64,000 bases of DNA, taken from contig BQMY01000081.1 in assembly GCA_022181065.1 (NCBI GenBank), positions 1 through 64,000 on the forward strand. Reading direction: 5' to 3'. This DNA comes from Melioribacteraceae bacterium (GTDB lineage: Bacteria; Bacteroidota; Ignavibacteria; Ignavibacteriales; Melioribacteraceae). Position numbers and translations under genes: made by a program. Positions 53,092 through 62,787 of this stretch are shown here, in pieces; the first letter of the stretch is position 1, and every line of letters begins with the position of its first letter. The notes beneath the pieces are model-generated. The model worked only from the letters and a program-made list of their open reading frames with translations, had not been told where the DNA came from and ran no database searches.

Positions 53092-54267
53092 ATGGAAGAG
53101 AGAAAAAAACGAATTTTAATGGTCGATGATGAAGAGGACCTTCAGCATATTGTAAGACAGAACTTCAGACGTAAAATCCGCAAGGGGGAAATGGAGTTTG
53201 TTTTTGCTCATAGTGGTGTTCATGCGCTTGAAGTATTAAAAGAAAACAGTGATTTCGATGCTGTATTTACAGATATAAACATGCCCGAGATGGATGGTCT
53301 CACCCTGATTGACAATATAACAAAAGATTATCCCGACCTTAAAACGGTTGTTGTTTCTGCTTATGGTGACATGGATAATGTGAGAACAGCCATGAATAAT
53401 GGCGCGTTCGATTTCATTACCAAGCCAATTGATTTTGAAGATCTTGAAATAACGCTTCAGAAAACCGCGGGTGAAGTGAATAAAATTCGCGAAGCCAACA
53501 TTAATAAAGAACGTCTTAACTCCCTTCAGAAAGAGATGGAAATCGGGCGTCGTATCCAGAATAATTTCCTTCCTGAGTTAATTCCTCTTATTCCCGGCTG
53601 GAATTTTTCCGCGTTTTCTCGTCCCGCGAAGGATGTGGGTGGTGACTTTTATGACATCTTCAATATTGAAGGTGATAATAAAATCGGACTCGTAATAGCG
53701 GATGTTTGCGGAAAGGGTGTGGGTGCCGCGCTTTTTATGGCTTTGATACGAAGTTTGATTCGCGCTTTTACAATTAACTCGGATAAAAGCGATGAAGCTG
53801 TACTTCAAATAATTTATAATACCCATAATTACATTATTGAAAATCATGAAAGCTCAGGGATGTTCGCAACGATGTTTCTGGCGTTTCTTGATACTAAAAC
53901 GGGAGAACTATCTTTTGTTAATGCCGGGCACAATCCACCCTACATTAAAAGGGCGGATGGCAGTTTTGAAAAATTGATGCCATACGGTCCGGCGTTGGGT
54001 ATTTTCCCGGGGCCTGAATATAAACTTCAAAAAGTAAATCTTGAAAAAGGTGATATACTCGTTACATATACTGATGGTGTAACCGAGGCTTCCGATACAG
54101 AGGGCAAGCTGTTTGAGGAAAGCCGTTTGGAAACAGGGTTAAATTCTGAATATGATTCGCTTGATAGGCTGGTAAAAAATATCGTAGCTGATATTGAAGA
54201 GTTTTGCAAGGGTGCCGAGCAGGCTGACGATATCACAATGTTACTGGCAGGCAGAAAGCCGGATTAA
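53092..54267 (+). CDS. Receiver-PP2C phosphatase (RsbU/SpoIIE type)
   Basis: 391 residues. I use the ATG at 53092, two codons after a TTG. The N-terminal receiver has the acidic pair D12-D13 and phosphoacceptor D61 (FTDINMPEMDG). A coiled linker (ERLNSLQKEMEIGRRIQNNF) leads to a PP2C/SpoIIE domain with RPAKDVGGDFYDIF, VIADVCGKGVGAALF, FVNAGHNPP and LVTYTDGVTEA, and the metal Asp residues are intact. Such proteins dephosphorylate an anti-sigma-antagonist in partner switching. The Cache-HAMP kinase next door could supply the phosphate. No anti-sigma or antagonist gene lies in the window. Confidence 0.92.
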   Translation: MEERKKRILMVDDEEDLQHIVRQNFRRKIRKGEMEFVFAHSGVHALEVLKENSDFDAVFTDINMPEMDGLTLIDNITKDYPDLKTVVVSAYGDMDNVRTAMNNGAFDFITKPIDFEDLEITLQKTAGEVNKIREANINKERLNSLQKEMEIGRRIQNNFLPELIPLIPGWNFSAFSRPAKDVGGDFYDIFNIEGDNKIGLVIADVCGKGVGAALFMALIRSLIRAFTINSDKSDEAVLQIIYNTHNYIIENHESSGMFATMFLAFLDTKTGELSFVNAGHNPPYIKRADGSFEKLMPYGPALGIFPGPEYKLQKVNLEKGDILVTYTDGVTEASDTEGKLFEESRLETGLNSEYDSLDRLVKNIVADIEEFCKGAEQADDITMLLAGRKPD

Positions 54268-54414
54268 ATTAAATTTGAATTATTTGTTCTTGCATTTGAA
54301 CAAAAATCTTGATTTTATTAGTGAATATTAACATCTTGACCAGATAATATGGCTTCGTAAAACCTCTGTTTTATGCTTTTGAACAGCTAATTTTTTAATC
54401 TGTCCGGAAAATAC

Positions 54415-56436
54415 ATGAATTTAGGCTGGCGTACCAAACTATATATCTTTTCCGCTCTGATCGCGATCATTCCTCTTGCTGTTTCCAGTATTAATATGAT
54501 TAACCTCACCGAAGAAGAATTGAAGAGTAATGTCAATCAGGAACTGATCATTACTACAGGTCAACTCGCGGAAGAAATCAATTCATTTTATACCGAAAGC
54601 TGGAACTCCCCGCTGATGGTACTCAAAAAATCACTCGAGAGTGGGGCGCTTGGTATTGAGGAGATAACCGCAATCGCTACAGGTGTTGTTTCCAATTCTC
54701 CTGAAATCTACCGACTTGAGTTTTATGTCGATGGAGGGGGAGGGAATCTTATTTCCGCACTCTCATTTAATAAGGGTACCTTGATCGAACTTGCTGAAAG
54801 TTATGATGCGTCAATATCCGATGTACTTGCTTTTGATGAAGGATTTGTTGAGAGAAGTGAGCAGATGAAAGTAGGATTTCCACGCTATATCAAGGAGATA
54901 GAGAGCTGGGTGATACCAACTGTTATGAATCTTGATATTCCGGGCATCCCGAATGCTGCGCTTGCCTCATATATTTCGCTAAACTCAATAAAATCTGAAA
55001 TTACAAATCATGTGTATAACGAAAATGGCAGAATTTTCCTCGTTAATGAGTATCAGATGGCGGTTTTTAGCGAGCCGGGCTCCAGAAAAATTGATAACCA
55101 ACTCGCGGTTGAAGCGGTAGAATTACTCAAAGCCAACCGAAGGATACAGTCGGTTAACGGTTACGTTACCTCGGACGGTAAATCTGTAGTGGGTTCATAC
55201 GCGTTTCCGGAAAACCTTAACTGGGTTGTAATTGCTGAAATTGATGAGGATGTGGCGTATCAGACTGTGGCAAAAATGGAGCAGGCATTATTTCTGTGGG
55301 TTGGTCTGGGTGTATTGATCGCGGTAGTTATTGTTTTATTCTATTCCCGGCAGATTGGAGGTCCGATCAAAAAAATTACCGCTATGGCTTCTGAAGTTTC
55401 CGGGGGTAATTTTGATGTAAAATCGGAATATCGCGCCAGGGATGAGATTGGTTTTCTCGGTAGAACCCTGGAGGATATGAGCAAATCACTCAAAGAAAGT
55501 TTCGCGAAAATAGAAAGACAGAATAAAGAACTCGAAGAATACAACCGTACTCTGGAAGACAAAGTTGAGCAGCGAACGATCGAGTTGAAGCAGAAAAACA
55601 CCGAACTGGAAGCGTTACTGAAAAAATTGAAGGCTACACAAGACCAGCTTGTAATGCAGGAAAAACTTGCTTCACTTGGTGCCCTTACAGCGGGGATAGC
55701 ACACGAAATTCAGAATCCGCTTAATTTTGTGAATAACTTCAGTAAGCTATCAGTAGGTTTGGTTGAAGAGCTTAATGAAGAAATTGAAGATTTTGGCGAT
55801 AAATTAACTGATGAAGACCGCGATATCATTGACGAAATTATGGATGATATCAAAATGAACGTTGAGAAAATTAATCACCACGGTAAACGCGCCGAAAGTA
55901 TAGTAAAAAATATGCTGCAGCATTCGAGGAGTGACGGTGGTCAGTTCATGGAAACAAATATTCCTGAACTTGTTGATGAAGCAATAAATCTGGCTTATCA
56001 TGCCGTGAAATCGAAAGACAAGGAATTTAATGTATCATTTGACAAAAATTATGACCCTGCTATCAAAAAAGCCAGAGTAAACTCTCAGGCGCTCAACCGC
56101 GTGGTGTTGAACGTAGTTAATAACTCACTCTACGCTATGCGGCAGAAATTTACAGCCGATAGTTCATACAAGCCGGTTTTTACCGCAAATATCAAAGCTG
56201 TGGATGATAAATTCAGTATAGAATTACGTGATAATGGTCCCGGAATACCCAAGAAAGTTTATGACAAAATATTCGAACCTTTTTTTACTACAAAACCAAC
56301 CGGCGAAGGTACAGGTCTGGGTCTTTCCCTAAGCTACGATATTATCACGCAGATGCATAAAGGTGAACTAAAGGTTGACACAGCCGAAAATGAATTCACT
56401 CAGTTTACCATCACAATACCACTTAATGAAGCTTAA
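54415..56436 (+). CDS. Membrane sensor histidine kinase (Cache-HAMP-HisKA-HATPase)
   Basis: 673 residues. TM1 (8-26) and TM2 (about 290-313) flank a periplasmic double-Cache-like domain, the final part being GYVTSDGKSVVGSYAF and NLNWVVIAEID. HAMP follows (GGPIKKITAMASEVSGG), then a long coiled coil (365-415). The phosphorylated His430 is in AHEIQNPLNF. Kinase boxes are NVVNNSLYAM, DNGPGIPKK and GEGTGLGLSLSYD. It probably senses an extracellular small molecule. Its gene end lies 20 bases before the PKD-protein ATG. Confidence 0.92.
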   Translation: MNLGWRTKLYIFSALIAIIPLAVSSINMINLTEEELKSNVNQELIITTGQLAEEINSFYTESWNSPLMVLKKSLESGALGIEEITAIATGVVSNSPEIYRLEFYVDGGGGNLISALSFNKGTLIELAESYDASISDVLAFDEGFVERSEQMKVGFPRYIKEIESWVIPTVMNLDIPGIPNAALASYISLNSIKSEITNHVYNENGRIFLVNEYQMAVFSEPGSRKIDNQLAVEAVELLKANRRIQSVNGYVTSDGKSVVGSYAFPENLNWVVIAEIDEDVAYQTVAKMEQALFLWVGLGVLIAVVIVLFYSRQIGGPIKKITAMASEVSGGNFDVKSEYRARDEIGFLGRTLEDMSKSLKESFAKIERQNKELEEYNRTLEDKVEQRTIELKQKNTELEALLKKLKATQDQLVMQEKLASLGALTAGIAHEIQNPLNFVNNFSKLSVGLVEELNEEIEDFGDKLTDEDRDIIDEIMDDIKMNVEKINHHGKRAESIVKNMLQHSRSDGGQFMETNIPELVDEAINLAYHAVKSKDKEFNVSFDKNYDPAIKKARVNSQALNRVVLNVVNNSLYAMRQKFTADSSYKPVFTANIKAVDDKFSIELRDNGPGIPKKVYDKIFEPFFTTKPTGEGTGLGLSLSYDIITQMHKGELKVDTAENEFTQFTITIPLNEA

Positions 56437-56455
56437 TGTTAATTACGGAGAAGGA

Positions 56456-59400
56456 ATGAAATATTTTTTGGGGATTATTCTTTTATTGTTCGCATTCGGA
56501 GCTACTTCCGCCCAGCAAACAGTGAAATATGTAACTTACGGTAAAAACGCGCGTATTGTTGAAGGTGATAACGATTATCGCCAAAATATTTTTATTAAAA
56601 TTCCCCGGGCCCTGGGAGATACGTCATTAACCTTGTGGGGTTTTGATCTTGATATTGGTGGTGATAACGATCTTGGGTACGGGCAATTTAATACTGAAAT
56701 GATTTATAGCCTGTTTGGCGGAGAAGGAGTTTATTCCTCTTTCGATCCCTCAAAAGAAAAAGACATAAACGCGGTATATTCCGGTACTCCTCTCTTTACC
56801 AAGACTATCGCTTCGGATGAATCACTAAATAATAGCTGGAATTCACTCTTCCGGTTTGATGTGAAGGATGGTGAACTTAAAGATGGTTTTTACTACTTCA
56901 GATTTGAAATTCACGGACTAACAGGTGATGACGCAAATGTTTATGATATATCTGTTGGATACGCTAACTCGGCACGAAATAAAATTAATGGTGTAAGATA
57001 TTTCTCATATTTTGTAACTACCCGACTTGAAGATTTTTTCGAATATTCATCCATAAAGTTTAACGCTCCCGTTAATTCAGCGGGGATTATTTCCAATGAT
57101 TTTGACGCAGGCGGTGCTGATCTGAAGATTAATACTCCATTCAGAAGCATAGTAATTCCTAAAATTAATAATCAGGGTGTATGGTCTGTTAACAGGATAA
57201 ACCTTCTTCCGGAAGAAGCAGGTTCAGAGTGTGAAATTTATTTCGGGAAGGGTGGAGAAACCCCTAATGACGCAACATTTTACATGACAGACCTGGAAGG
57301 TAATTATCTGCCGTTACAACTACCTGTCCAGATTGGAAAAGTTAATGAACGTCCTGAAGTAAATTACAAAATTGTTCCTCTCGCCGACTGTTATTCTATT
57401 GTTTTTGACGCGGAAGCAAGTTTTGATCCGGATGGTAACCGTCTGGAGTTTTTCTGGGATTTTGGTGATGGTAACACAGCTACCGGAGCCAGAAAAGTAC
57501 ACAGATACGAATCTCAAAGGGAATACAATGTAGTTTTGATGGTAAAGGATAATTCAGGTGCGGTCGCAAATTCTACCTTGAAAAATTTTAGTGTGAAAGT
57601 TAATGTGCCGCCTGTCGCCGCAGCCGGTGACGATGTTGTTACATTCCCCGGAGAAACAGTAAGCTTTTCTGCCGCTGGTTCAAACGATGAAGATGGTAAC
57701 ATCAAAGAATACAAGTGGGAAATGGGTGATGGTACAAACATCAGAGGCAGAGAGATAACTTATTCGTACAAGGCACCCGGTATTTTTACGGTCAGATTAA
57801 CAGTAATTGATGATTCCGATTCTCCGTGTAATACAGGTGTAGATGAAAAAACGGTAAGAGTAAATGCCGCTCCGGTTGCGGTCTCGAGTCAGCCGAAAAT
57901 GAGTGCTGTTGGGGAACAAATAGCGTTTTCCGCTGAAAAATCTTACGATCCCGACGGTGAAATTATCGATTATTCGTGGGATTTTGGCGACGGAAATACA
58001 GGAAACGGAATTTCGGTAAATCACACATACCAATCACCGGGTACATATGAGGTTAAGCTTACCATATCTGATGAATCAGGTGTGAAAAACAGTATTGATA
58101 CAACATTCGTTCCGATTATAATTAATAATCCTCCAACCGCAGAAGCAGGTGATGACCGTCTTGTAGCTGTTGACGAACTTTTTGTGATTAATGGTGAAGG
58201 CTCTGTTGATAGTGATGGCAGAATTATCCGCTTCGATTGGGATCTGGGCGATGGCAGCACGAAATCAGGTTATTCCGTTGCGCACAGTTATGCTAATCCC
58301 GGAAAATATACCATTAAATTGAAAGTGCGGGATGACTCCAATACCAAAGGAAATGAAGACGAAGACTTTCTGACTGTAACTGTTAACGCCCGACCTGCAG
58401 CCGATGCCGGAGATGATTTTTACGTTACCTACGGCAGGATAAATTTTGATGCGTCGAATTCGAAAGACCCGGATGGAAATATTGTCTCATACGAGTGGGA
58501 TTTCGGCGACGGTCAAACAGGTACCGGTGTAAACCCTGCGCACATTTACAAGGCACCGGGTGAGTACAATGTAAGTCTGAGGGTTACAGACAATACAGAT
58601 GTTCAGAATAATTATGATGAAGATTTCATCAAAGTGAAAATAAACCGCGTTCCCTTAGCGGATGCCGGTCCGGACGAAATAAGCGCACCGGGCAATGAAA
58701 TCAGTTTTGACGGCAGCAACTCATTCGATACAGATGGTCAAATAGTAAGATACGTCTGGGAGTTTGGTGACGGTAATTCAGCCGAAGGCGTAAGTGTAAA
58801 ACATTCTTATGCGAAAGCCGGACAATATTCGGTTAAACTTAAAGTTTATGATGATTCAAATCATGAATCAGCATTTGATGTTGACGGCAAAGTAATAACC
58901 GTTAACAGTCCGCCTGTTCCTTTTGCCGGAACAGACATTGTCGCCGCACCGGGAAATAAAGTTGTTATTTCAGGTGATGGCAGTTATGATATTGATGGCA
59001 AAATTACTGAATATAACTGGGAATTAAGTACGGGTGATTATTTTGTTGATCCGTCATTTGAATATTCTTTCGATTCACCCGGTACCTATTACGCATATCT
59101 GACTGTCAGGGATGACGCGGATACGTATAACTCCGTAAAAAGTGATACGGTTGTAATAAGGGTTAATAGCCAGCCGATCGCTAAAGCCGGTTCTGATATT
59201 TTTACTTGCGAAAATATTATAACATTTGATGCCGGACTTTCTACGGATGTTGACGGCGATCCGCTAAAATACACCTGGGATTTTGGTGATGGTTCATCTC
59301 CCGTTCAGGGTCTGAAAGTTACGCACAATTACAAGGAGGGTGGAAATTATCCTGTAACTCTCACAGTGGATGATAATAAAAAGCTGGATAATTCCGTTGA

Positions 59401-61279
59401 CAGAAGTTCGATAGTTGTAAAAATTAACAAAGCACCCAAAGCGGATGCCGGTAGTGACATGATAGTCTGCGCAGGGGAACCAAATCTTTTTAATGCCTCA
59501 AATTCATCCGACCCCGAAGGTGGCGTGCTATTATATAAATGGGATTTCGGAGATGGTGAAACCGCTGAAGGAATGAATCCTACCAAAATATATAATAAAG
59601 GTGGTGTATATCAGGTTAAACTTACAGTTGAGGATGACAGCGGTTTGCCATGTAATTTCGATATTGATGATTTTATGGTGGAAGTTGTTGAATCTCCTGT
59701 TGCTAACGCGGGCTCTGATATGATCGTGTGTGCTAATACAGAAGTTAAATTTGATGGAACAGCCAGTAAGGATTATGATGGTGTAGTAAATGCTTATGAG
59801 TGGGATTTTGGTGACGGAGGTTATGGCGGTGGCGCAAAGCCAACATATATATATAAAAAAGCCGGTCAGTATGTGGTTACATTAACTATTACAGGGGACC
59901 TTACACCAGGCTGCGATAACACCGATTCGGATGATATAATTGTAACTGTTATTGAAGCTCCGGTAGCTGTGTTTGAGATTCCCGAACGCCATCCGGTAAA
60001 TATTCCTCTCGATTTTGATGGTTCGGCAAGCTCAGGTGAAGGAAGCAGTATTGTTAAGTATAGCTGGGATTTTGGCGACGGCAATACAGCGGAAGGAAGT
60101 AACGTCAATCATACCTATACCGAAGCAGGAAACTATTTTGTAACTCTCGAAGTTACTACAGATTCTGAAACCAAATGTAACAACGCTGTTTTTCGTGAAA
60201 TGATAACTGTTAATTCGGCACCTGTTGCTGAAGCCGGTGATGATATGGTTGTTACAGCGAATGAAGTTGTAATTTTTAATGGCAGCAACTCGGTTGATTC
60301 TGATGGAGTCATTAAAAAATACTCATGGGATTTTGGTGATGGTACTACCGGTGAAGGTATGATAGTAAAACATCAGTACTCAAGTTCCGGTACTTATGAA
60401 GTCTCTCTCTTTGTTGAAGATAATACGTCTTTATCAAACAACAGCGCAAGCGACAAATTAACTGTTTTTGTTAACTCTCCTCCGGAACCGGTTATTTCAG
60501 CTCCTGCAATAGTTTGTGTAAATGAGGCGTTTACATTGAATGGCGCCGGGAGCAGGGATAGTGATAATCAAATTGTAACGCACAACTGGTACCTCCCTGA
60601 TGGTGAAGTAAAAACCGGTGAAACTGTTGAACATACATTTAATTTTGCGGGAAGTTACAGCGTGAGACTGGAAGTTGTAGATAATTCGGGCGCGGCAGAT
60701 AGTTCGGTTTCAACAACAAAACTAATAAAAGTTAATACACTACCCGCCGCCGCACTTTCAACCAGCAGAATAGTGATACCCGGCGAAGAGGTAACATTCT
60801 CGGCGAAAGGTTCTTCTGATCCTGATTTTGATCTTCTTTCTTACCGATGGGAAACAGGGGATGGATCAACGCTCGAAGGAGAATCTGTGAAGTATGTTTA
60901 TCAGACTTCCGGGGCATATACTGTTACTTTAACGGTTGACGATAGAACCGGAACAGAGTGCGCCGTGGTTACCGAAGAGTTTGATATTGTGGTTAACTCT
61001 GCTCCAAGCGCCATTATTACTGCTCCGGATCAATTTAAAATAGGCCCGGCAAATTCGAAAGTTTTACTAAGTGCGGCATCTTCGTCCGATACCGATGGTG
61101 ATAATCTTACTTATAAATGGGAATTCCAGAACGGAACTATCAAGGAAGGTGCGGAGGTTCTGTACGAATTTACTTCACCTGGAACATACACTGTTCGACT
61201 TTCAGTTGATGATGGTAAAAACGCGAAGAATAGCGTAAGTATTGTTGAAAAACTAATTTCGGTAGAATATCTGAAATAA
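56456..61279 (+). CDS. Giant secreted protein with 15 PKD repeats
   Basis: 1607 residues from the ATG at 56456, with GGAGAAGG just before it; an upstream in-frame TTG at 56375 lies inside the kinase gene. Signal peptide 1-19 (SAQQ). A unique N-terminal domain of about 290 residues is followed by 15 PKD-type beta-sandwich repeats of 85-90 residues each, most with WDFGDG or a variant (WEMGDG, WDLGDG, WEFGDG). Repeats 7, 13 and 15 have diverged motifs (WELSTG, WYLPDG, WEFQNG). It ends SIVEKLISVEYLK, without a T9SS sorting domain. A surface or adhesive role is likely. It is flanked by the kinase and an MBL hydrolase on the same strand. Confidence 0.9.
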   Translation: MKYFLGIILLLFAFGATSAQQTVKYVTYGKNARIVEGDNDYRQNIFIKIPRALGDTSLTLWGFDLDIGGDNDLGYGQFNTEMIYSLFGGEGVYSSFDPSKEKDINAVYSGTPLFTKTIASDESLNNSWNSLFRFDVKDGELKDGFYYFRFEIHGLTGDDANVYDISVGYANSARNKINGVRYFSYFVTTRLEDFFEYSSIKFNAPVNSAGIISNDFDAGGADLKINTPFRSIVIPKINNQGVWSVNRINLLPEEAGSECEIYFGKGGETPNDATFYMTDLEGNYLPLQLPVQIGKVNERPEVNYKIVPLADCYSIVFDAEASFDPDGNRLEFFWDFGDGNTATGARKVHRYESQREYNVVLMVKDNSGAVANSTLKNFSVKVNVPPVAAAGDDVVTFPGETVSFSAAGSNDEDGNIKEYKWEMGDGTNIRGREITYSYKAPGIFTVRLTVIDDSDSPCNTGVDEKTVRVNAAPVAVSSQPKMSAVGEQIAFSAEKSYDPDGEIIDYSWDFGDGNTGNGISVNHTYQSPGTYEVKLTISDESGVKNSIDTTFVPIIINNPPTAEAGDDRLVAVDELFVINGEGSVDSDGRIIRFDWDLGDGSTKSGYSVAHSYANPGKYTIKLKVRDDSNTKGNEDEDFLTVTVNARPAADAGDDFYVTYGRINFDASNSKDPDGNIVSYEWDFGDGQTGTGVNPAHIYKAPGEYNVSLRVTDNTDVQNNYDEDFIKVKINRVPLADAGPDEISAPGNEISFDGSNSFDTDGQIVRYVWEFGDGNSAEGVSVKHSYAKAGQYSVKLKVYDDSNHESAFDVDGKVITVNSPPVPFAGTDIVAAPGNKVVISGDGSYDIDGKITEYNWELSTGDYFVDPSFEYSFDSPGTYYAYLTVRDDADTYNSVKSDTVVIRVNSQPIAKAGSDIFTCENIITFDAGLSTDVDGDPLKYTWDFGDGSSPVQGLKVTHNYKEGGNYPVTLTVDDNKKLDNSVDRSSIVVKINKAPKADAGSDMIVCAGEPNLFNASNSSDPEGGVLLYKWDFGDGETAEGMNPTKIYNKGGVYQVKLTVEDDSGLPCNFDIDDFMVEVVESPVANAGSDMIVCANTEVKFDGTASKDYDGVVNAYEWDFGDGGYGGGAKPTYIYKKAGQYVVTLTITGDLTPGCDNTDSDDIIVTVIEAPVAVFEIPERHPVNIPLDFDGSASSGEGSSIVKYSWDFGDGNTAEGSNVNHTYTEAGNYFVTLEVTTDSETKCNNAVFREMITVNSAPVAEAGDDMVVTANEVVIFNGSNSVDSDGVIKKYSWDFGDGTTGEGMIVKHQYSSSGTYEVSLFVEDNTSLSNNSASDKLTVFVNSPPEPVISAPAIVCVNEAFTLNGAGSRDSDNQIVTHNWYLPDGEVKTGETVEHTFNFAGSYSVRLEVVDNSGAADSSVSTTKLIKVNTLPAAALSTSRIVIPGEEVTFSAKGSSDPDFDLLSYRWETGDGSTLEGESVKYVYQTSGAYTVTLTVDDRTGTECAVVTEEFDIVVNSAPSAIITAPDQFKIGPANSKVLLSAASSSDTDGDNLTYKWEFQNGTIKEGAEVLYEFTSPGTYTVRLSVDDGKNAKNSVSIVEKLISVEYLK

Positions 61280-61291
61280 AATTGATTACGT

Positions 61292-62254
61292 ATGAAAATT
61301 AAAGTCTGGGGTGTCCGCGGGTCTTTACCTTATGGCATCCCGTCAACGGTGATTAACCGAAAAGTAAAAGAAGCATTGAAAGCAGCTTCAGGAAGAAAGT
61401 TTGCAAATGATGCTGAGATTGATGAGTTCATCGAAGGATTACCATTTCCGGTAAAGAGCACATACGGTAGTAACACACCTTGTGTGCAATTGAGCGGTGG
61501 AAATGAATATGTTATTCTGGACGCCGGAAGCGGTATGCGCGATCTTGCCACTTATCTCAGCGGCAGTGGAGAATTATTTGCCAACGATGCATGCAAGAAG
61601 TTTAATGTTTTCATTTCCCATTTTCATTGGGATCATACCATGGGCTTCCCATTTTTTATACCTGCCTATATGCCTGATATTGAGATACACTTTTATGGCG
61701 GGCACCACACTTTAAGAAAAGCGTTTGTTGAACAGCAGGAGCCAATTCATTTTCCGGTACGCCTCGAAGAAATGCCATCGAAAAAATCTTTCACCGTTCT
61801 GCGTGAAAAGAATGAGTATGAAATTGCCGGCTTCAAGGTGAAAATACTTAAACAAATCCATCCCGGGGGGTGTTTTGGATACAGGTTTGAAAAAGATGGT
61901 AAAGTATTTGTTTATTCAACAGACGCGGAGCATTCGCTCGAATCCCACAAGAAAGATTACGAATATGTGGAGTTTATCCGGGATGCTGATGTTGTGATTT
62001 TTGACGCGATGTATTCGCATATTGAAGCAATGGATTCCAAGTTGCATTGGGGACATTCCAGCAATCTCACCGGTGTTGAGCTTGCAGAACGCGCGGGAGT
62101 TAAACATCTGGTACTATTTCATTCCGACTATAAATATGATGATTTCGAACTTGAGAAGTTCCTGGCAGATACTAAAAAATACCTCTCAATACACTCTCCC
62201 AATTCCAAAATGAAAATTACAACTGCCTACGACGGAATGGAACTGGAAGTTTAA
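61292..62254 (+). CDS. MBL-fold metallo-hydrolase
   Basis: 320 residues. The metal site is FISHFHWDHTMGFP (HxHxDH) with further His residues in HPGGCFGYR, STDAEHSLES and HSDYKYDD. The opening WGVRGSLPYG and STYGSNTPCVQL place it among the RNase Z/phosphodiesterase-like MBL proteins, often called PDE-type or GVRGS MBL proteins. It probably cleaves a phosphodiester such as a cyclic nucleotide or RNA end. It starts 12 bases after the PKD protein. Confidence 0.85.
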   Translation: MKIKVWGVRGSLPYGIPSTVINRKVKEALKAASGRKFANDAEIDEFIEGLPFPVKSTYGSNTPCVQLSGGNEYVILDAGSGMRDLATYLSGSGELFANDACKKFNVFISHFHWDHTMGFPFFIPAYMPDIEIHFYGGHHTLRKAFVEQQEPIHFPVRLEEMPSKKSFTVLREKNEYEIAGFKVKILKQIHPGGCFGYRFEKDGKVFVYSTDAEHSLESHKKDYEYVEFIRDADVVIFDAMYSHIEAMDSKLHWGHSSNLTGVELAERAGVKHLVLFHSDYKYDDFELEKFLADTKKYLSIHSPNSKMKITTAYDGMELEV

Positions 62255-62262
62255 CAAAGCGT

Positions 62263-62706
62263 TTATCTTCCGAGCAATTCAGTACATTTCTGTATTATAG
62301 CTTCAGTCTCTGAATTTGGTATAACGGGGAAATTATATTTATAGTTTTCAAGATCGCTCTTGTTACCATAATCGAAGGATTGCAGAACATCCCCGTCTTC
62401 ATCATAATAAATTACGCCGAGCAATGCGTATTTTTTTAGTTTTGTGCTGAAAAGATAATTGGTGCGTGTTTTATAGATTTTATCGTCCACCGATTCAATG
62501 GTTAGTGGTACATTATGGCTTGTCTCAGTCCATACAAAAATGTCATTGTTTTCAAGCGCTTTCATTGAATTTTCAACAATATATACTTTATCAACAGCCT
62601 CAAAGTTTACTTTTACCAGTTTATCTGTACTCTGAGAAAGGAGGGAAATGCTTACAAAAAAGAAAATTGTTGCCAAATAGAGTTTTTTAACTAAATTGGA
62701 TGTCAT
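62263..62706 (-). CDS. Surface-adhesin-E-like secreted protein
   Basis: 147 residues from the ATG at 62706; a more upstream Leu-coded start at 62751 would add 15 residues of no clear signal character. Signal peptide about 1-23. The pattern NDIFVWTETSH, YALLGVIYYDEDGDVLQSF and IPNSETEAIIQKCTELLG resembles the adhesin-E (PF16747-type) domain. The match is weak and by eye. Confidence 0.5.
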   Translation of the reverse strand: MTSNLVKKLYLATIFFFVSISLLSQSTDKLVKVNFEAVDKVYIVENSMKALENNDIFVWTETSHNVPLTIESVDDKIYKTRTNYLFSTKLKKYALLGVIYYDEDGDVLQSFDYGNKSDLENYKYNFPVIPNSETEAIIQKCTELLGR

Positions 62707-62787
62707 CTGTTTTCCGATAAAAATTATTGGTTTCACTGCAAAATATAGCAATGAATTAAATTAAAAGAAAAGTTAATATTGTTACTT

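Noticed and set aside
56375-56455. TTG start for the PKD protein
   Set aside because: Would place 27 residues before the signal peptide and inside the kinase gene; the ATG at 56456 has a good ribosome site and a signal peptide.
56456-61279. DNA-level tandem repeat array
   Set aside because: The periodicity is at protein level (PKD domains); the DNA of the units has diverged.
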